Positions 10,347 to 19,455 of a stretch of DNA of 33,695 nt are shown here, piece after piece. Numbering within the stretch: position 1 is the first letter of the stretch; each line of letters begins with the position of its first letter. This stretch comes from Terriglobales bacterium (GTDB taxonomy: Bacteria; Acidobacteriota; Terriglobia; Bryobacterales; Bryobacteraceae): positions 1 through 33,695 of the forward strand of contig JAJFUV010000153.1 in the NCBI GenBank assembly GCA_021372245.1, given 5' to 3'. The translations under genes were made by a program, and so were the position numbers. The notes below the pieces were generated by a model. The model was not told the origin of the DNA. It worked only from the letters and a program-made list of their open reading frames with translations, and did no database searches.

Positions 10347-13313
10347 ATGCCGCAGCCCAATGATTTGCCTTCCGCCGACGCCCGGCTTCTCAAAGATGCT
10401 GTGCTTCCGGCGGTGGAGAAGATCCTCAATCCGTCCAGCATCACCCTCCATGGCGGTATCACGGAGGACGCACCCGTCCTGATATTGCTGGCCGCGGGCA
10501 AGGGCACGCGCTTCGGCACCGATCCCAAGTGCATCCAACCCGTGCACGGGACACCACTGGCGCGACATACTATCGACGCATTCCGCCGTTTCAATCCCTC
10601 GCCCGTCGTCTGCCTGGTGGGCTACCGGTACGAAGAGGTTTCCGCGGCGCTGGGCAGCGACAACATATATGTCCGTTCGGACAACATGGTCGGTGGAACC
10701 GCGTACGCCGTCTACGAAGCGTACAGTGTTCCGGATCTGAGACAGAAGAATCCATTGCTCATCATCACGATGGGCGACCGCATCGTACCCTCGTCCGTGC
10801 TGTGGCGGCTGTGCGCCACGCACTCATCCGGCGCGCGGGAAGCCGACATCACGTTTCTTTCGGCCCGCTACGAGCCGCCCCGGAACCGCGGCAAAGGAAG
10901 GGTGTTGCGCGCTCCTGACGGACGGGTGCTGCGCATCGTGGAGGAGCGCGACATCCTGGCCATCGCGGACCCGGCTTCGCGGGAAACGCTGCTGAACCTG
11001 ACCGAGGGCAACTGCCCGCTGTACGCGATCCGCGCCTCCACCCTGCGGCGGTATCTCGAAAACCTGACCAACGCGAACGCCCAGGGACAGTACTACCTGA
11101 CCGACGTTATCGAAGCCATCAGCCGGGACGGCGGCGACATACGCACCACCACGACGACGGTCGCCGACCCGGAGTACGATCTGCTGTGTTCGGACGTCAC
11201 GCAGCCCATGGACCTGGCGCTGCTCGAAGGCATCCTGGCTACGACGCGCGGCCTGCTGTTCCCGGAAGAAATTGAGATCGAGGAAGCCGCGCAGGCCATC
11301 GCCGCCAGTCGTCCCGCGGCCCAGGTGGCCTCCATCGCGCGCCAACTTGCGGAACTGGTCACCGCCGCTTTGAAAGAAAAGCTTGCCTTCCAGCCGGACC
11401 AACCCGTGGGGATCGGCATTTCCGGAGGCCGGCTGCGGCTTGCGTTCATGCACCCAGACATGATGCGCTTCCACGGCCCCGCCTGGCAGATGCCCATCGG
11501 GGCCGGGAGCAAGGCCGGCGACGAGCAGATCGTCGTCCTGGCGCAGGGGTCCGATGATCGGCGGATTCACCTTTACCCGATGAACCCGAAGTACCGCGAA
11601 CAGGTCAATTCCCTACCCAGCGACAACGAGGTGATGTACCCCGGCGAGGAGATCTCGGACCTTCACAGTTACGAGGGATTCGGGACCCGGATGAGCGAGA
11701 ACCTGCTGCTTTCGCTCGGCTACTTCAGCGAGGAGGAGCTGGAAGCGCGGCGGCGCAGGGGCATGCCGCTGCCGCCGTCCTCAATGTGGGCTGGCAGCAA
11801 CATGCGCCGTCCGTTCGCGCTGGTCGGCAACGCAATCGCGTCCATGCGCACGCTGCGCAAAGGTTCGCTGGGCGCCAAGGTTCAGGAGCACCTGGGACGC
11901 GAGAATTTCAAGGGTCTGCGCCTCATTTCCACGGGGAACATCCCGCAGGGAGGTTTTTCCAGTTCTTCCGCGGTGACCGTTGCCACCAAGAACGCCGTCA
12001 ACGCACTATTTAGCCTAGGTGTACCTGCGGATCTGCTGGTCCACCTGGCGTGCCAGGCCGAATACGGCACCGGTGTAAGAGCGGGGTCGCTGGATCAAGC
12101 CACCGAACAGAAAGGGCGCGCGGGACAAGGAACACTGATCAGCTCCAATCCGCGGGACAACTACCGGATCATCGGGGTCTTCCCGGTTCCGGCCGAGCGA
12201 TTCCGAATCATCTTCCCGTACAGCGTGGAGCGCGACCGCGAGGCCTGGCGATGGAGCTGGGGCGTCTTCGCGCCGATCGCCGGCCAAGGGCCGCTTACCA
12301 CCGGCGAGATGCGCAAGATGACGGGCAAGGCCGCCGACATCGCTGCCGTGCTGACCCGTCTGCCGCTCGACATGGACTACTTCAAGGTGATCGAGGACGA
12401 TCTGGTTGAGGACGGTGCGCTCAAAGTGGAGAACCGCGCCTGGATCTGCTCTGTCCTGCGGCAGCTTCCGCTTCTGGCGACGCAGTATCAGTTGCGAGAG
12501 TCCGCCTTCGCCAACCTGGATTGGCTTGCGGAGCAGTTGATGGAATCCGGAGGACTCGATCGTCAATCGGCGGCCGAGAAGGCACAAGTCACCCTGGCCA
12601 GCCTGTTCGCCGGCTGGCAGGACCCGGTCTTGCGCTACGTCACGGCGGAAGGAAAGATTGAAAACGTAAAGGGCGTGCCCCTGCGTGCCATGGTCGCTTA
12701 CCTGTTCGGCGAGGTGGCCAAGAACTTCCATCTGATCCATCACACCTCCGAATGGATCGAGTGCGTGTCTTTATCGCAGCTTGGAGACTGCTCGGTGAAG
12801 ATCGATCCGGAGCGCCTGCCCAGCCGCGCGGAGATGGAGTCCAAACTCGAGTGGGAAAAGGGCGTCACGGGTCCGGATCTACTGGACCTTTGGTTGGAGC
12901 GGCATGGGGCTGTGCCGTTCGATTTCAATCAGGACCTGGACGATGCCTCATTGTCACCGGATAACCCGCCCGAGTTCCACCGCCTCCGAGGAACCAACTT
13001 CTTCCGGGGGCTGGCCCTGATAGACCTAGCCGAGGCTATGCTGAAGCGCGCCTTTGGAGCGGGGGCGGTCGCCGTGCGAGTAAACGCAGCCGGTCAAGGC
13101 GATTACTTTCAGGTTCATGTGGACAGCCAGGCGGCCGATCCGGAGCAGGTGAAGCGGTTCATTGAAGCGGCATTTTACCGCCGCTTCGGCCTCGATCCGG
13201 AGCCGGAATTCGTGGAACTGCATCCGGGGGGCGGGGCCGCCGGCATTCGCCTGAGCCGGTACAATTCGCTCACACAGTTGGTGCACCGGCTGCGCGCGTT
13301 CGAGCCGCGCTGA
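10347..13313 (+). CDS. Sugar-nucleotidyltransferase / GHMP-kinase fusion protein
   Basis: This 988-aa protein joins two activities. Residues about 44-300 form a nucleotidyltransferase with the signature LLAAGKGTRFGTDPKC (47-62, with K61), which binds NTP and sugar phosphate. From about 350 comes a GHMP-kinase-like domain: a degenerate galactokinase-type segment (SGGRLRLAFMHPDMMRFHG, about 354-373), the ATP-binding loop IPQGGFSSSSAV near 534 and GSLDQ near 584 with the probable catalytic Asp. A C-terminal HPGGGAAGI is near 957. The plan resembles bifunctional kinase/pyrophosphorylases such as FKP of the L-fucose salvage pathway, but with the domain order and sequence of MobA/GlmU-type transferases. 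The sugar is not known. No close operon partner is evident except ProC, 39 nt downstream. Confidence 0.82.
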   Translation: MPQPNDLPSADARLLKDAVLPAVEKILNPSSITLHGGITEDAPVLILLAAGKGTRFGTDPKCIQPVHGTPLARHTIDAFRRFNPSPVVCLVGYRYEEVSAALGSDNIYVRSDNMVGGTAYAVYEAYSVPDLRQKNPLLIITMGDRIVPSSVLWRLCATHSSGAREADITFLSARYEPPRNRGKGRVLRAPDGRVLRIVEERDILAIADPASRETLLNLTEGNCPLYAIRASTLRRYLENLTNANAQGQYYLTDVIEAISRDGGDIRTTTTTVADPEYDLLCSDVTQPMDLALLEGILATTRGLLFPEEIEIEEAAQAIAASRPAAQVASIARQLAELVTAALKEKLAFQPDQPVGIGISGGRLRLAFMHPDMMRFHGPAWQMPIGAGSKAGDEQIVVLAQGSDDRRIHLYPMNPKYREQVNSLPSDNEVMYPGEEISDLHSYEGFGTRMSENLLLSLGYFSEEELEARRRRGMPLPPSSMWAGSNMRRPFALVGNAIASMRTLRKGSLGAKVQEHLGRENFKGLRLISTGNIPQGGFSSSSAVTVATKNAVNALFSLGVPADLLVHLACQAEYGTGVRAGSLDQATEQKGRAGQGTLISSNPRDNYRIIGVFPVPAERFRIIFPYSVERDREAWRWSWGVFAPIAGQGPLTTGEMRKMTGKAADIAAVLTRLPLDMDYFKVIEDDLVEDGALKVENRAWICSVLRQLPLLATQYQLRESAFANLDWLAEQLMESGGLDRQSAAEKAQVTLASLFAGWQDPVLRYVTAEGKIENVKGVPLRAMVAYLFGEVAKNFHLIHHTSEWIECVSLSQLGDCSVKIDPERLPSRAEMESKLEWEKGVTGPDLLDLWLERHGAVPFDFNQDLDDASLSPDNPPEFHRLRGTNFFRGLALIDLAEAMLKRAFGAGAVAVRVNAAGQGDYFQVHVDSQAADPEQVKRFIEAAFYRRFGLDPEPEFVELHPGGGAAGIRLSRYNSLTQLVHRLRAFEPR

Positions 13314-13352
13314 AGCCCGCATCTACCACTACGTCGAGGTTGAGGTCACACG

Positions 13353-14231
13353 ATGTCGAAAGATTACGAAGAGTCCACCGCCAGCCAGGTCCCGGTCATT
13401 GCCGAAGGCCTCACATTGGGAGTTGTCGGCGCCGGCGTCATGGGCCGGACTTTGATTCGAGGCGTGCTCAACAGCGGGCTGATCGCGCGCGAGCGCATTT
13501 GGGCGGCCGACAAGAACGCCACCACTTGCGAAAGTGCGAGCCGGGAACTCGGTATCCCGGTGGTCTACGACTTCGCCGAGCACGCGTCCACGGCGGACCT
13601 GATTCTGGTCTGCGTGAAGCCGGCCGACGCGCCGGTCGCCCTGACCATGCTGCGCGACGCTGGTTTGCGGAGCGAAGCGCTGGTCATTTCGATCATGGCG
13701 GGAGTCTCCACGGGCCGGGTCGAGTTCCTGCTCGGAACCGGCAACCCCGTGGTGCGCGCCATGCCCAATACACCGTGCGTCGTGGGCGAAGGCATGACCG
13801 TGATCTGCCGCGGCAGCCGCGCGAGCAAAGACCATCTGAACCGCGCCCGGCACATCTTCGAGGCCGTGGGCCGCTGCATACCCGTCGACGAAACACACTT
13901 CAACGGCATCACCGCGCTGAGCGCCAGCGGGCCGGCGTACCAGTTCCTCATCATGGAGGCGCTCGCCGAAGCGGGCGTGAAGGTTGGACTACCGCGGCAA
14001 CTGGCACTGACCCTGGTGGCGCAGACGACGCTCGGCGCGGCTCGCATGTTGCTCACCAGCGGCCGTCACCCGGCTGCCCTGCGCGACGACGTCACCACGC
14101 CGGCGGGCTGCACGATTGGCGGCCTGCTTATGCTCGAGGACGGAAGGATCCGTTCGGTGCTGGCTCGCGCCGTCGAGGAAGCCGCCCGGATCGCGGGCCA
14201 ACTGGGCGCGGCTCCCGCGAAAACCGCATAG
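13353..14231 (+). CDS. proC: Pyrroline-5-carboxylate reductase
   Basis: This 292-aa cytoplasmic enzyme makes L-proline from 1-pyrroline-5-carboxylate with NAD(P)H. The Rossmann loop is VVGAGVMG (24-31). The family's central motifs are visible: CVKP, ISIMAGVS, VRAMPNTP and the C-terminal signature DDVTTPAGCTIGGL. The length is 20 residues or so above typical because of an N-terminal extension (MSKDYEESTASQVPVIAEG). The gene is 39 nt after the fusion gene and may share its transcript. Members of the family are easily recognised; confidence is high. Confidence 0.95.
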   Translation: MSKDYEESTASQVPVIAEGLTLGVVGAGVMGRTLIRGVLNSGLIARERIWAADKNATTCESASRELGIPVVYDFAEHASTADLILVCVKPADAPVALTMLRDAGLRSEALVISIMAGVSTGRVEFLLGTGNPVVRAMPNTPCVVGEGMTVICRGSRASKDHLNRARHIFEAVGRCIPVDETHFNGITALSASGPAYQFLIMEALAEAGVKVGLPRQLALTLVAQTTLGAARMLLTSGRHPAALRDDVTTPAGCTIGGLLMLEDGRIRSVLARAVEEAARIAGQLGAAPAKTA

Positions 14232-14239
14232 CGCGCGGA

Positions 14240-15511
14240 CTACTTGCCGCGCGGCTGTGGCGCATCCGGCTTGAGCAGCACGTGGTGAAACACGTAGGAA
14301 CTCTGCACTGGCACGCCGTGCTTGAAGGCGACCTTCAGGACCACCTGGTAGTAGCGCGGCAGTTGGCCTGAATCGCCACCCAGTCTCTTGACGAGTTCAG
14401 CGGCTCGCCACGGCTGTGTCAGCCACTGCGCGGCGGCCAGGGTGTCGGCCGAGGCATTGCCGGAGATCGCCATAAACTCACCCACGCCGCTGGGTCCCGG
14501 CATTCTGCTGATCACGGCGTGCGTCTCGCCGTCGTTCTGCTTGCCGGCCAGGAACCGATCCGCCAGATACTCCGGTTCTCCTTTTTGCGGTTTCAGGTTC
14601 CGGACGCCGTCCGGCTCGATCACGATTTCCTGCGCCAGCGGCGCCCCCTGTAACTGCAGGTTGAACTTGGGCGGTCCGAGGAAAACGATGTCGTTGTCCG
14701 TGATCTCCTGCCAGCTCAGCAGGTTGCTGCGCGTCAGCAGGATGTCGCGCTTGCGCGGCGAAAGGACCTGTGCCAGCATGAACGCCCCGCTGGCCTCTCC
14801 GACGCCGGTGAAATTGTAGCTCGGCAGCCACTGGCTTTCCGTGAGAATCTTGCGCACCGTGGCCATCCTTTCGGACCTCATGGCCTCGTCCCAATCATTG
14901 GCCTTGGGGTCGCGGAAGAACCCGAGCGACGGGATACGGACAAACAACGGCGCGCCCAGGCACACGAGCATGGGACGCTCGCTCTGGATGAAAGGCGCCC
15001 AGATCTTCTCGAGTTCAGGCGACCAACGTGTGGCCGCCGGAGCCACCTGGCGTCGAAGTCCAACCAAGCTGACGGTCGAAAAGACGGCCCACGCGATCGC
15101 CAGCACCAAAGCGACGGCCAACGACGCAATGATCTTCCGATGATGAGCGCTCACGGCCGTGCCGCCGTTGCGCACCCGCGGACCCGGCTCGAAGCTGAGC
15201 TTGAAACCGCCTTTGGGCAGGCCGACGTGAACGGGATCTTCGGCGCCTTCGGTTTCGTAGTATGCCAGCAGTTTCTGGCGGAGGCGCCCCACCTGGAGCC
15301 GCACGATAGAGTCCTGGCGCGGATCGTAGCTGGCGGGCTTGCCGAACGCCTCGAGTCCGACCGTGTATTCCTTGAGGCGATCGGCCTTTCCGGCAAGGGC
15401 TTCCTCGGTCAGATACTGCAGAAGACGACGGTGTGCTTCCGAAGTTTCAAAGGTCTTGCTTTGAAGCAACCGTTCCACCTGCCCGCGTATCGCTTCCTGG
15501 TCAAGCCCCAT
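14240..15511 (-). CDS. Membrane-anchored winged-helix transcriptional regulator
   Basis: The 423-aa protein has three parts. An N-terminal winged-helix DNA-binding region spans about 10-108 (RRLLQYLTEEALAGKADRLKEYTVG, then SYDPRQDSIVRLQVGRLRQKL and GLPKGGFKLSF). A single transmembrane helix lies at about 127-152, and a periplasmic domain of about 270 residues has no family I can name. The plan is ToxR/CadC-like: a sensor outside, a DNA-binding domain inside, with no phosphorylation. It is divergent from the TonB-dependent receptor, with 262 bp between start codons, so that receptor is the likely target. Such regulator/receptor pairs are frequent in Acidobacteria. The start at 15511 has no strong ribosome-binding site. 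Confidence 0.82.
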   Translation of the reverse strand: MGLDQEAIRGQVERLLQSKTFETSEAHRRLLQYLTEEALAGKADRLKEYTVGLEAFGKPASYDPRQDSIVRLQVGRLRQKLLAYYETEGAEDPVHVGLPKGGFKLSFEPGPRVRNGGTAVSAHHRKIIASLAVALVLAIAWAVFSTVSLVGLRRQVAPAATRWSPELEKIWAPFIQSERPMLVCLGAPLFVRIPSLGFFRDPKANDWDEAMRSERMATVRKILTESQWLPSYNFTGVGEASGAFMLAQVLSPRKRDILLTRSNLLSWQEITDNDIVFLGPPKFNLQLQGAPLAQEIVIEPDGVRNLKPQKGEPEYLADRFLAGKQNDGETHAVISRMPGPSGVGEFMAISGNASADTLAAAQWLTQPWRAAELVKRLGGDSGQLPRYYQVVLKVAFKHGVPVQSSYVFHHVLLKPDAPQPRGK

Positions 15512-15521
15512 CGGATGATAA

Positions 15522-15539
15522 TGTTACCACTGTTACCAA
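15522..15539. repeat. Tandem TGTTACCAC/TGTTACCAA repeat near regulator start
   Basis: Two 9-bp units, differing only at the last base, sit 11 nt upstream of the regulator ATG and 45-62 nt upstream of the receptor promoter -35. They could be an operator for the divergent regulator; this is inference from position. Confidence 0.4.
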
Positions 15540-15583
15540 CCCGGTTGCTCACCATTCGTGGCCGTTTGTTATCCCAAATCCCA

Positions 15584-15612
15584 TTGACACTTCGTAGGGT
15601 CGGACATATACT
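15584..15612 (+). promoter_or_regulatory. Near-consensus sigma70 promoter for TonB-dependent receptor
   Basis: A perfect TTGACA (15584-15589), a 17-nt spacer and TATACT (15607-15612) point toward the receptor. The predicted leader of about 155 nt ends with GGAG 7 nt before ATG 15774. No riboswitch is recognised in the leader. Confidence 0.85.
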
Positions 15613-15773
15613 CCCTCGTGGTTACGGCCACTAAGGAGGAAGAGTCTGTCCTGGGGTCGTTGCAGGGGTTTTGTAAGCCGGCGAGGTCGATGCGACTTCG
15701 CGGCTGTCAACGAGGTTAGGCGTAATCGGGAGGTGGCCGGAATGGGCCGCCGAGGGATTTCACGGAGCGAATC

Positions 15774-18700
15774 ATGCAAAGACTGATAGCAATTGTGTTG
15801 TTAGTCATGTTCCTGCTGGGGGCGGGAACGTCGGGCCTTATGGCCCAGGATGCTCGCGGGGCGATCGTCGGCAAGATCACGGACCAGACCGGAGCGGTGC
15901 TGCCGGGTGCCGATGTCGTCGTGACAAATCAGTTGATGGGGACCAAGGTCTCGCTCACAACAAATGCCGAAGGCATGTACCTGGCGCCCTTGCTCCCTCC
16001 GGGGACTTACCGGGTGGAAGTGACCGCCAAGGGTTTCAAGAAGTCGGTGAGAAGCGACATCGAGGTTCGCGTCAGCGATCGACTGGACATCGGTTTCCAA
16101 CTGGAAATCGGCACCGCGGAGCAATCGGTTACGATCACGGCCGAGGCTCCGTTGCTGAACTCCGAGAATGCCTCTCTGGGGACAGTGGTGGACTTCAAGC
16201 GAGTGTCCAGCCTGCCTTTGTCCTATGGCAACCCATTCCTCCTGATTGGGATGGCCGCAGGTGTCACTTTCAACGGCAGCGCCCGCCTGGATCGCCCATT
16301 CGAGCCGACGCACATCGTCAACTACTCCATGGGCGGGACCCGGGGCAATCTCAACGACATTACCATCGACGGCGCGCCTACAACCGCCACTGCCAATTCC
16401 AACGAGGTGACCGCGGCGTATGTGCCGCCCACCGACATCGTCCAGGAATTCAAGGTCCAGACCGCGACTTTCGACGCCCAATTCGGCCAGACACAGGGCG
16501 GGGTGACTAACATTAGCATCAAGTCCGGCACCAATGAGTTCCACGGCAGCGGCGGCTACTCTTTCTACCGTCCGAGCCTCCTGGCCAACGATTTCTTCAA
16601 CAACAAGACCGGCCTTCCGGTACCGGATTTCAAGTTCGACCGCTGGGGCGGATCTTTCGGCGGTCCGTTCCGGATTCCGAAAGTCTACGATGGACGGAAC
16701 AAGACCTTCTTCCTGTGGGGCTACGAGGGCATCCACGACGCGCGCCCCCGGCACGATGATGCCACGAACACGATTCCCACCCCCGCCATGCACAACGGCG
16801 ACTTCTCGCAGTTGCTGATCAATGGCGGATCCTCCTACCAGATTTACGATCCGGCCACCCGCGTTCAGGAGGGCAGCCGGTACCGCGAACTGCCTTTTAC
16901 CGGCAACATCGTCCCCACATCCAGAATCACCAAGGTGGGCGCGGCGTTCATGTCGTATTACCCGACCGTCGAGAAGACCCCCGGCGATCCGCTGGGCCTC
17001 AATAACTACCGGGACGCCAGCCTTGCCGAGAAGGCCAAGTATTACAACCACACATTTCGCGTGGACCAGAACCTTGGCGACAAGCAGCGGTTCTTTGTCC
17101 GTTACAGCACCTATGTTCGCAACAGTACCTACAACGACTACTTCGACAACGCCTTCATGGGCATCCAGTTCTGGTTCTATTCAAAGGCGGCGATGTTCGA
17201 CCACGTGTACACCATCACGCCGACCATGGTGTTGAATACCCGTTACAGCTATAACCGGTTCATCCGTGGGACGGACAGCCCCGCATCGGCTATCGGATTC
17301 GATATCACGCAATTGGGTTTCTCGTCGCAGTACGCCAGCCAGGTTCCCAAGGACATCATGCGCTTCCCGCGCATCAACTACGCCAGCACCAGCTATATCA
17401 GCAACGGCATCGGCGGAGAACAACGCCCGGTGAACAACCACACCGCATCCGCTACGTTGTCCAAGGTGGCCCGCACGCATTCCATCCGCACCGGCTTTGA
17501 ATTCCGCGCCTATCAGGAGACGGACCGGTTCGTGGGCAACCAGCAGACCGGGTCGTTCACTTTCGGTTCGAGTTGGACCAAGGGCCCGCTGGACAACGCC
17601 TCGGCTTCCCCGAGCGGATACGGGCAGTCGATTGCCGCTCTGCTGTTGGGTTTGCCCGACTCGGCAGTCATTGTCCGCTCGGCGGACTACGTCGAGCAGT
17701 CCAATTCCTGGGGTTTCTTCGTACAGGATGACTGGAAGGCATCCAACAAGCTGACAGTGAACCTGGGGGTGCGCTATGAGTTCGAGACCCCCTTGCGCGA
17801 GCGTTTCAACCGGAGCACGTTGGGCTTCGACACATCTTACGTGCAGCCCATCTCGGCGGCGGCGGCGGCCAAGTACGCCACCCTGTACCCCAACTACTCG
17901 GGCGGATTCCCCGAACTTCCGGTCAGCGCATTCGCCCTGAATGGCGGCATGACCTTCGCCGGGGTGGGCGGCAACGGTGGGTCCCTGTATCACACGCCCA
18001 AGAACGTCTTCATGCCGCGCGTCGGGTTGGCCTATCAGATCACTCCCAAGACCGTGCTGAGAAGCGGCTTCGGCATGTTCGCGGGCTTCCTCGGCCAGCG
18101 CCGTGGAGACGTCTTCCAAAACGGCTTCACGCAGAACACCGCCATGGTACTCACAACCGACAACGGCTTATCCTGGGCCACCACCATCGACAAGCCCTTC
18201 CCGAACGGTGTCACAGAGCCCAAGGGTAACGCCGACGGGTACCAGACCTACCTCGGCCAGAGCTTTACCTTCTTCAACCAGGAGCCGAAAGTGCCAATGA
18301 CTCTGCGCTGGGAAATCGGGCTTCAGCGGGAGATCAAAGGCTTGGTGGTCCAGGCCGACTACGTCGGCAGCAAGAGCAATCACTTGGCGATCGCCAGCTC
18401 CACTACGCAGTATCAGGGCCGCAACATCAATGTGCTGCCCAGGCAGTATTGGAGTACCAAGATGACCCGCGACGACCCCTGGAACAGCTACCTGACTGGC
18501 AGCATCGACAACCCGATGGTCGGCTTGGTGCCGGGCAATACGCAGGGTATCTACACCGGCAGCAAGACCACAAGGCAGACGCTGCTCTCGCCGTACCGTG
18601 CCTTTGGCAGTAACAACATTTGGACCGACGAGCAGTCAGGCTTCTCGTGGTACCACGGCCTTCAGACGAGCGTCCAGAAGCGCTTCTCCAAGGGCTACAC

Positions 18701-19355
18701 CATCATGGGCAGCTACACCTTCTCGAAATGGATGCAGGCCGTTAACCTTCTGAACGCCAGCGATCCGGGGCCAGTTCACGAAATTTCGGATGCCGACGCG
18801 CCCCACCGCATAACCCTGAGTGGAGTTTGGGAGCTGCCATTCGGAAAGGGCAAGCCTTTCCTCTCCTCCACCAATGGCCTCGCGTCGCGCCTGGTGGGAG
18901 GATGGCAGGCTTCCGGGATCTGGGGCGTGCAGAGCGGCACTCCCTTGGAGTGGAAGAGCAGCATCTACTATGGCGATCCGGCCAGCATCCTGCTTCCTCT
19001 GGATCAACGCACTCCAGACCACTGGTTCAACATTTCCGGATTCGAGACCGCCAGCGGCAAGCAACTGCAAAGCACCCAGCTTCGGTGGTGGCCCTACCGC
19101 TTCTCTTCGTTGAGACGGCAGCGCGGGAACAACGTGGACCTGGCGCTGATCAAGAACACGGTGATCACGGAAGGCAAGGTCATCGAGTTCCGCGCGGAAG
19201 CGCTCAACGCGTTCAATCACCCCTATTTCCCATCGCCGAACATGACCGTCACGACGGCGCAGAGCGTCAAGGACACGGGTTTCGGGCAGATCAACGCGTC
19301 GACCCAGGACAATTACGCGCGCCGGATCCAACTGAGCATCCGGTTCGTTTTCTGA
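15774..19355 (+). CDS. Oar-like TonB-dependent receptor with carboxypeptidase-regulatory domain
   Basis: This 1193-aa outer membrane protein has a signal peptide (1-24, MQRLIAIVLLVMFLLGAG...MA/QDAR). A carboxypeptidase-regulatory-like Ig domain follows (about 29-110: GKITDQTGAVLPGADVVVTN, GTYRVEVTAKGFKK). Next come a plug-like region (about 125-260, with YSMGGTRGNLNDITIDG) and a long beta barrel ending RRIQLSIRFVF with the aromatic terminal residue typical of barrel assembly. It matches the large acidobacterial family related to Myxococcus Oar. The imported ligand is unknown; glycan or peptide uptake is usual for the fold. It stands alone between a strong promoter and an intrinsic terminator, and is probably controlled by the divergent regulator at 14240-15511. 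Confidence 0.92.
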   Translation: MQRLIAIVLLVMFLLGAGTSGLMAQDARGAIVGKITDQTGAVLPGADVVVTNQLMGTKVSLTTNAEGMYLAPLLPPGTYRVEVTAKGFKKSVRSDIEVRVSDRLDIGFQLEIGTAEQSVTITAEAPLLNSENASLGTVVDFKRVSSLPLSYGNPFLLIGMAAGVTFNGSARLDRPFEPTHIVNYSMGGTRGNLNDITIDGAPTTATANSNEVTAAYVPPTDIVQEFKVQTATFDAQFGQTQGGVTNISIKSGTNEFHGSGGYSFYRPSLLANDFFNNKTGLPVPDFKFDRWGGSFGGPFRIPKVYDGRNKTFFLWGYEGIHDARPRHDDATNTIPTPAMHNGDFSQLLINGGSSYQIYDPATRVQEGSRYRELPFTGNIVPTSRITKVGAAFMSYYPTVEKTPGDPLGLNNYRDASLAEKAKYYNHTFRVDQNLGDKQRFFVRYSTYVRNSTYNDYFDNAFMGIQFWFYSKAAMFDHVYTITPTMVLNTRYSYNRFIRGTDSPASAIGFDITQLGFSSQYASQVPKDIMRFPRINYASTSYISNGIGGEQRPVNNHTASATLSKVARTHSIRTGFEFRAYQETDRFVGNQQTGSFTFGSSWTKGPLDNASASPSGYGQSIAALLLGLPDSAVIVRSADYVEQSNSWGFFVQDDWKASNKLTVNLGVRYEFETPLRERFNRSTLGFDTSYVQPISAAAAAKYATLYPNYSGGFPELPVSAFALNGGMTFAGVGGNGGSLYHTPKNVFMPRVGLAYQITPKTVLRSGFGMFAGFLGQRRGDVFQNGFTQNTAMVLTTDNGLSWATTIDKPFPNGVTEPKGNADGYQTYLGQSFTFFNQEPKVPMTLRWEIGLQREIKGLVVQADYVGSKSNHLAIASSTTQYQGRNINVLPRQYWSTKMTRDDPWNSYLTGSIDNPMVGLVPGNTQGIYTGSKTTRQTLLSPYRAFGSNNIWTDEQSGFSWYHGLQTSVQKRFSKGYTIMGSYTFSKWMQAVNLLNASDPGPVHEISDADAPHRITLSGVWELPFGKGKPFLSSTNGLASRLVGGWQASGIWGVQSGTPLEWKSSIYYGDPASILLPLDQRTPDHWFNISGFETASGKQLQSTQLRWWPYRFSSLRRQRGNNVDLALIKNTVITEGKVIEFRAEALNAFNHPYFPSPNMTVTTAQSVKDTGFGQINASTQDNYARRIQLSIRFVF

Positions 19356-19370
19356 AGCAGCACCCATCCC

Positions 19371-19411
19371 CGCGGCGGCGCAGCCTCCCTCCAGGCGCCG
19401 CCGCGTTTTTT
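19371..19411 (+). terminator. Rho-independent terminator of the TonB-dependent receptor gene
   Basis: CGCGGCGGCGC (19371-19381) pairs perfectly with GCGCCGCCGCG (19395-19405) over 11 bp with a 13-nt loop, followed by six T. It lies 15 nt after the receptor stop codon. Confidence 0.92.
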
Positions 19412-19455
19412 GTCTTCAGGCCTCGTCCTGCACTACGATCAGGCGAGGAAGTACT

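Noticed and set aside
15668..15680. GGTTTTGTAAGCC in the receptor leader as a fourth dispersed repeat
   Set aside because: Only about 10-11 bases match the element motif and it is outside the element; chance is likely.
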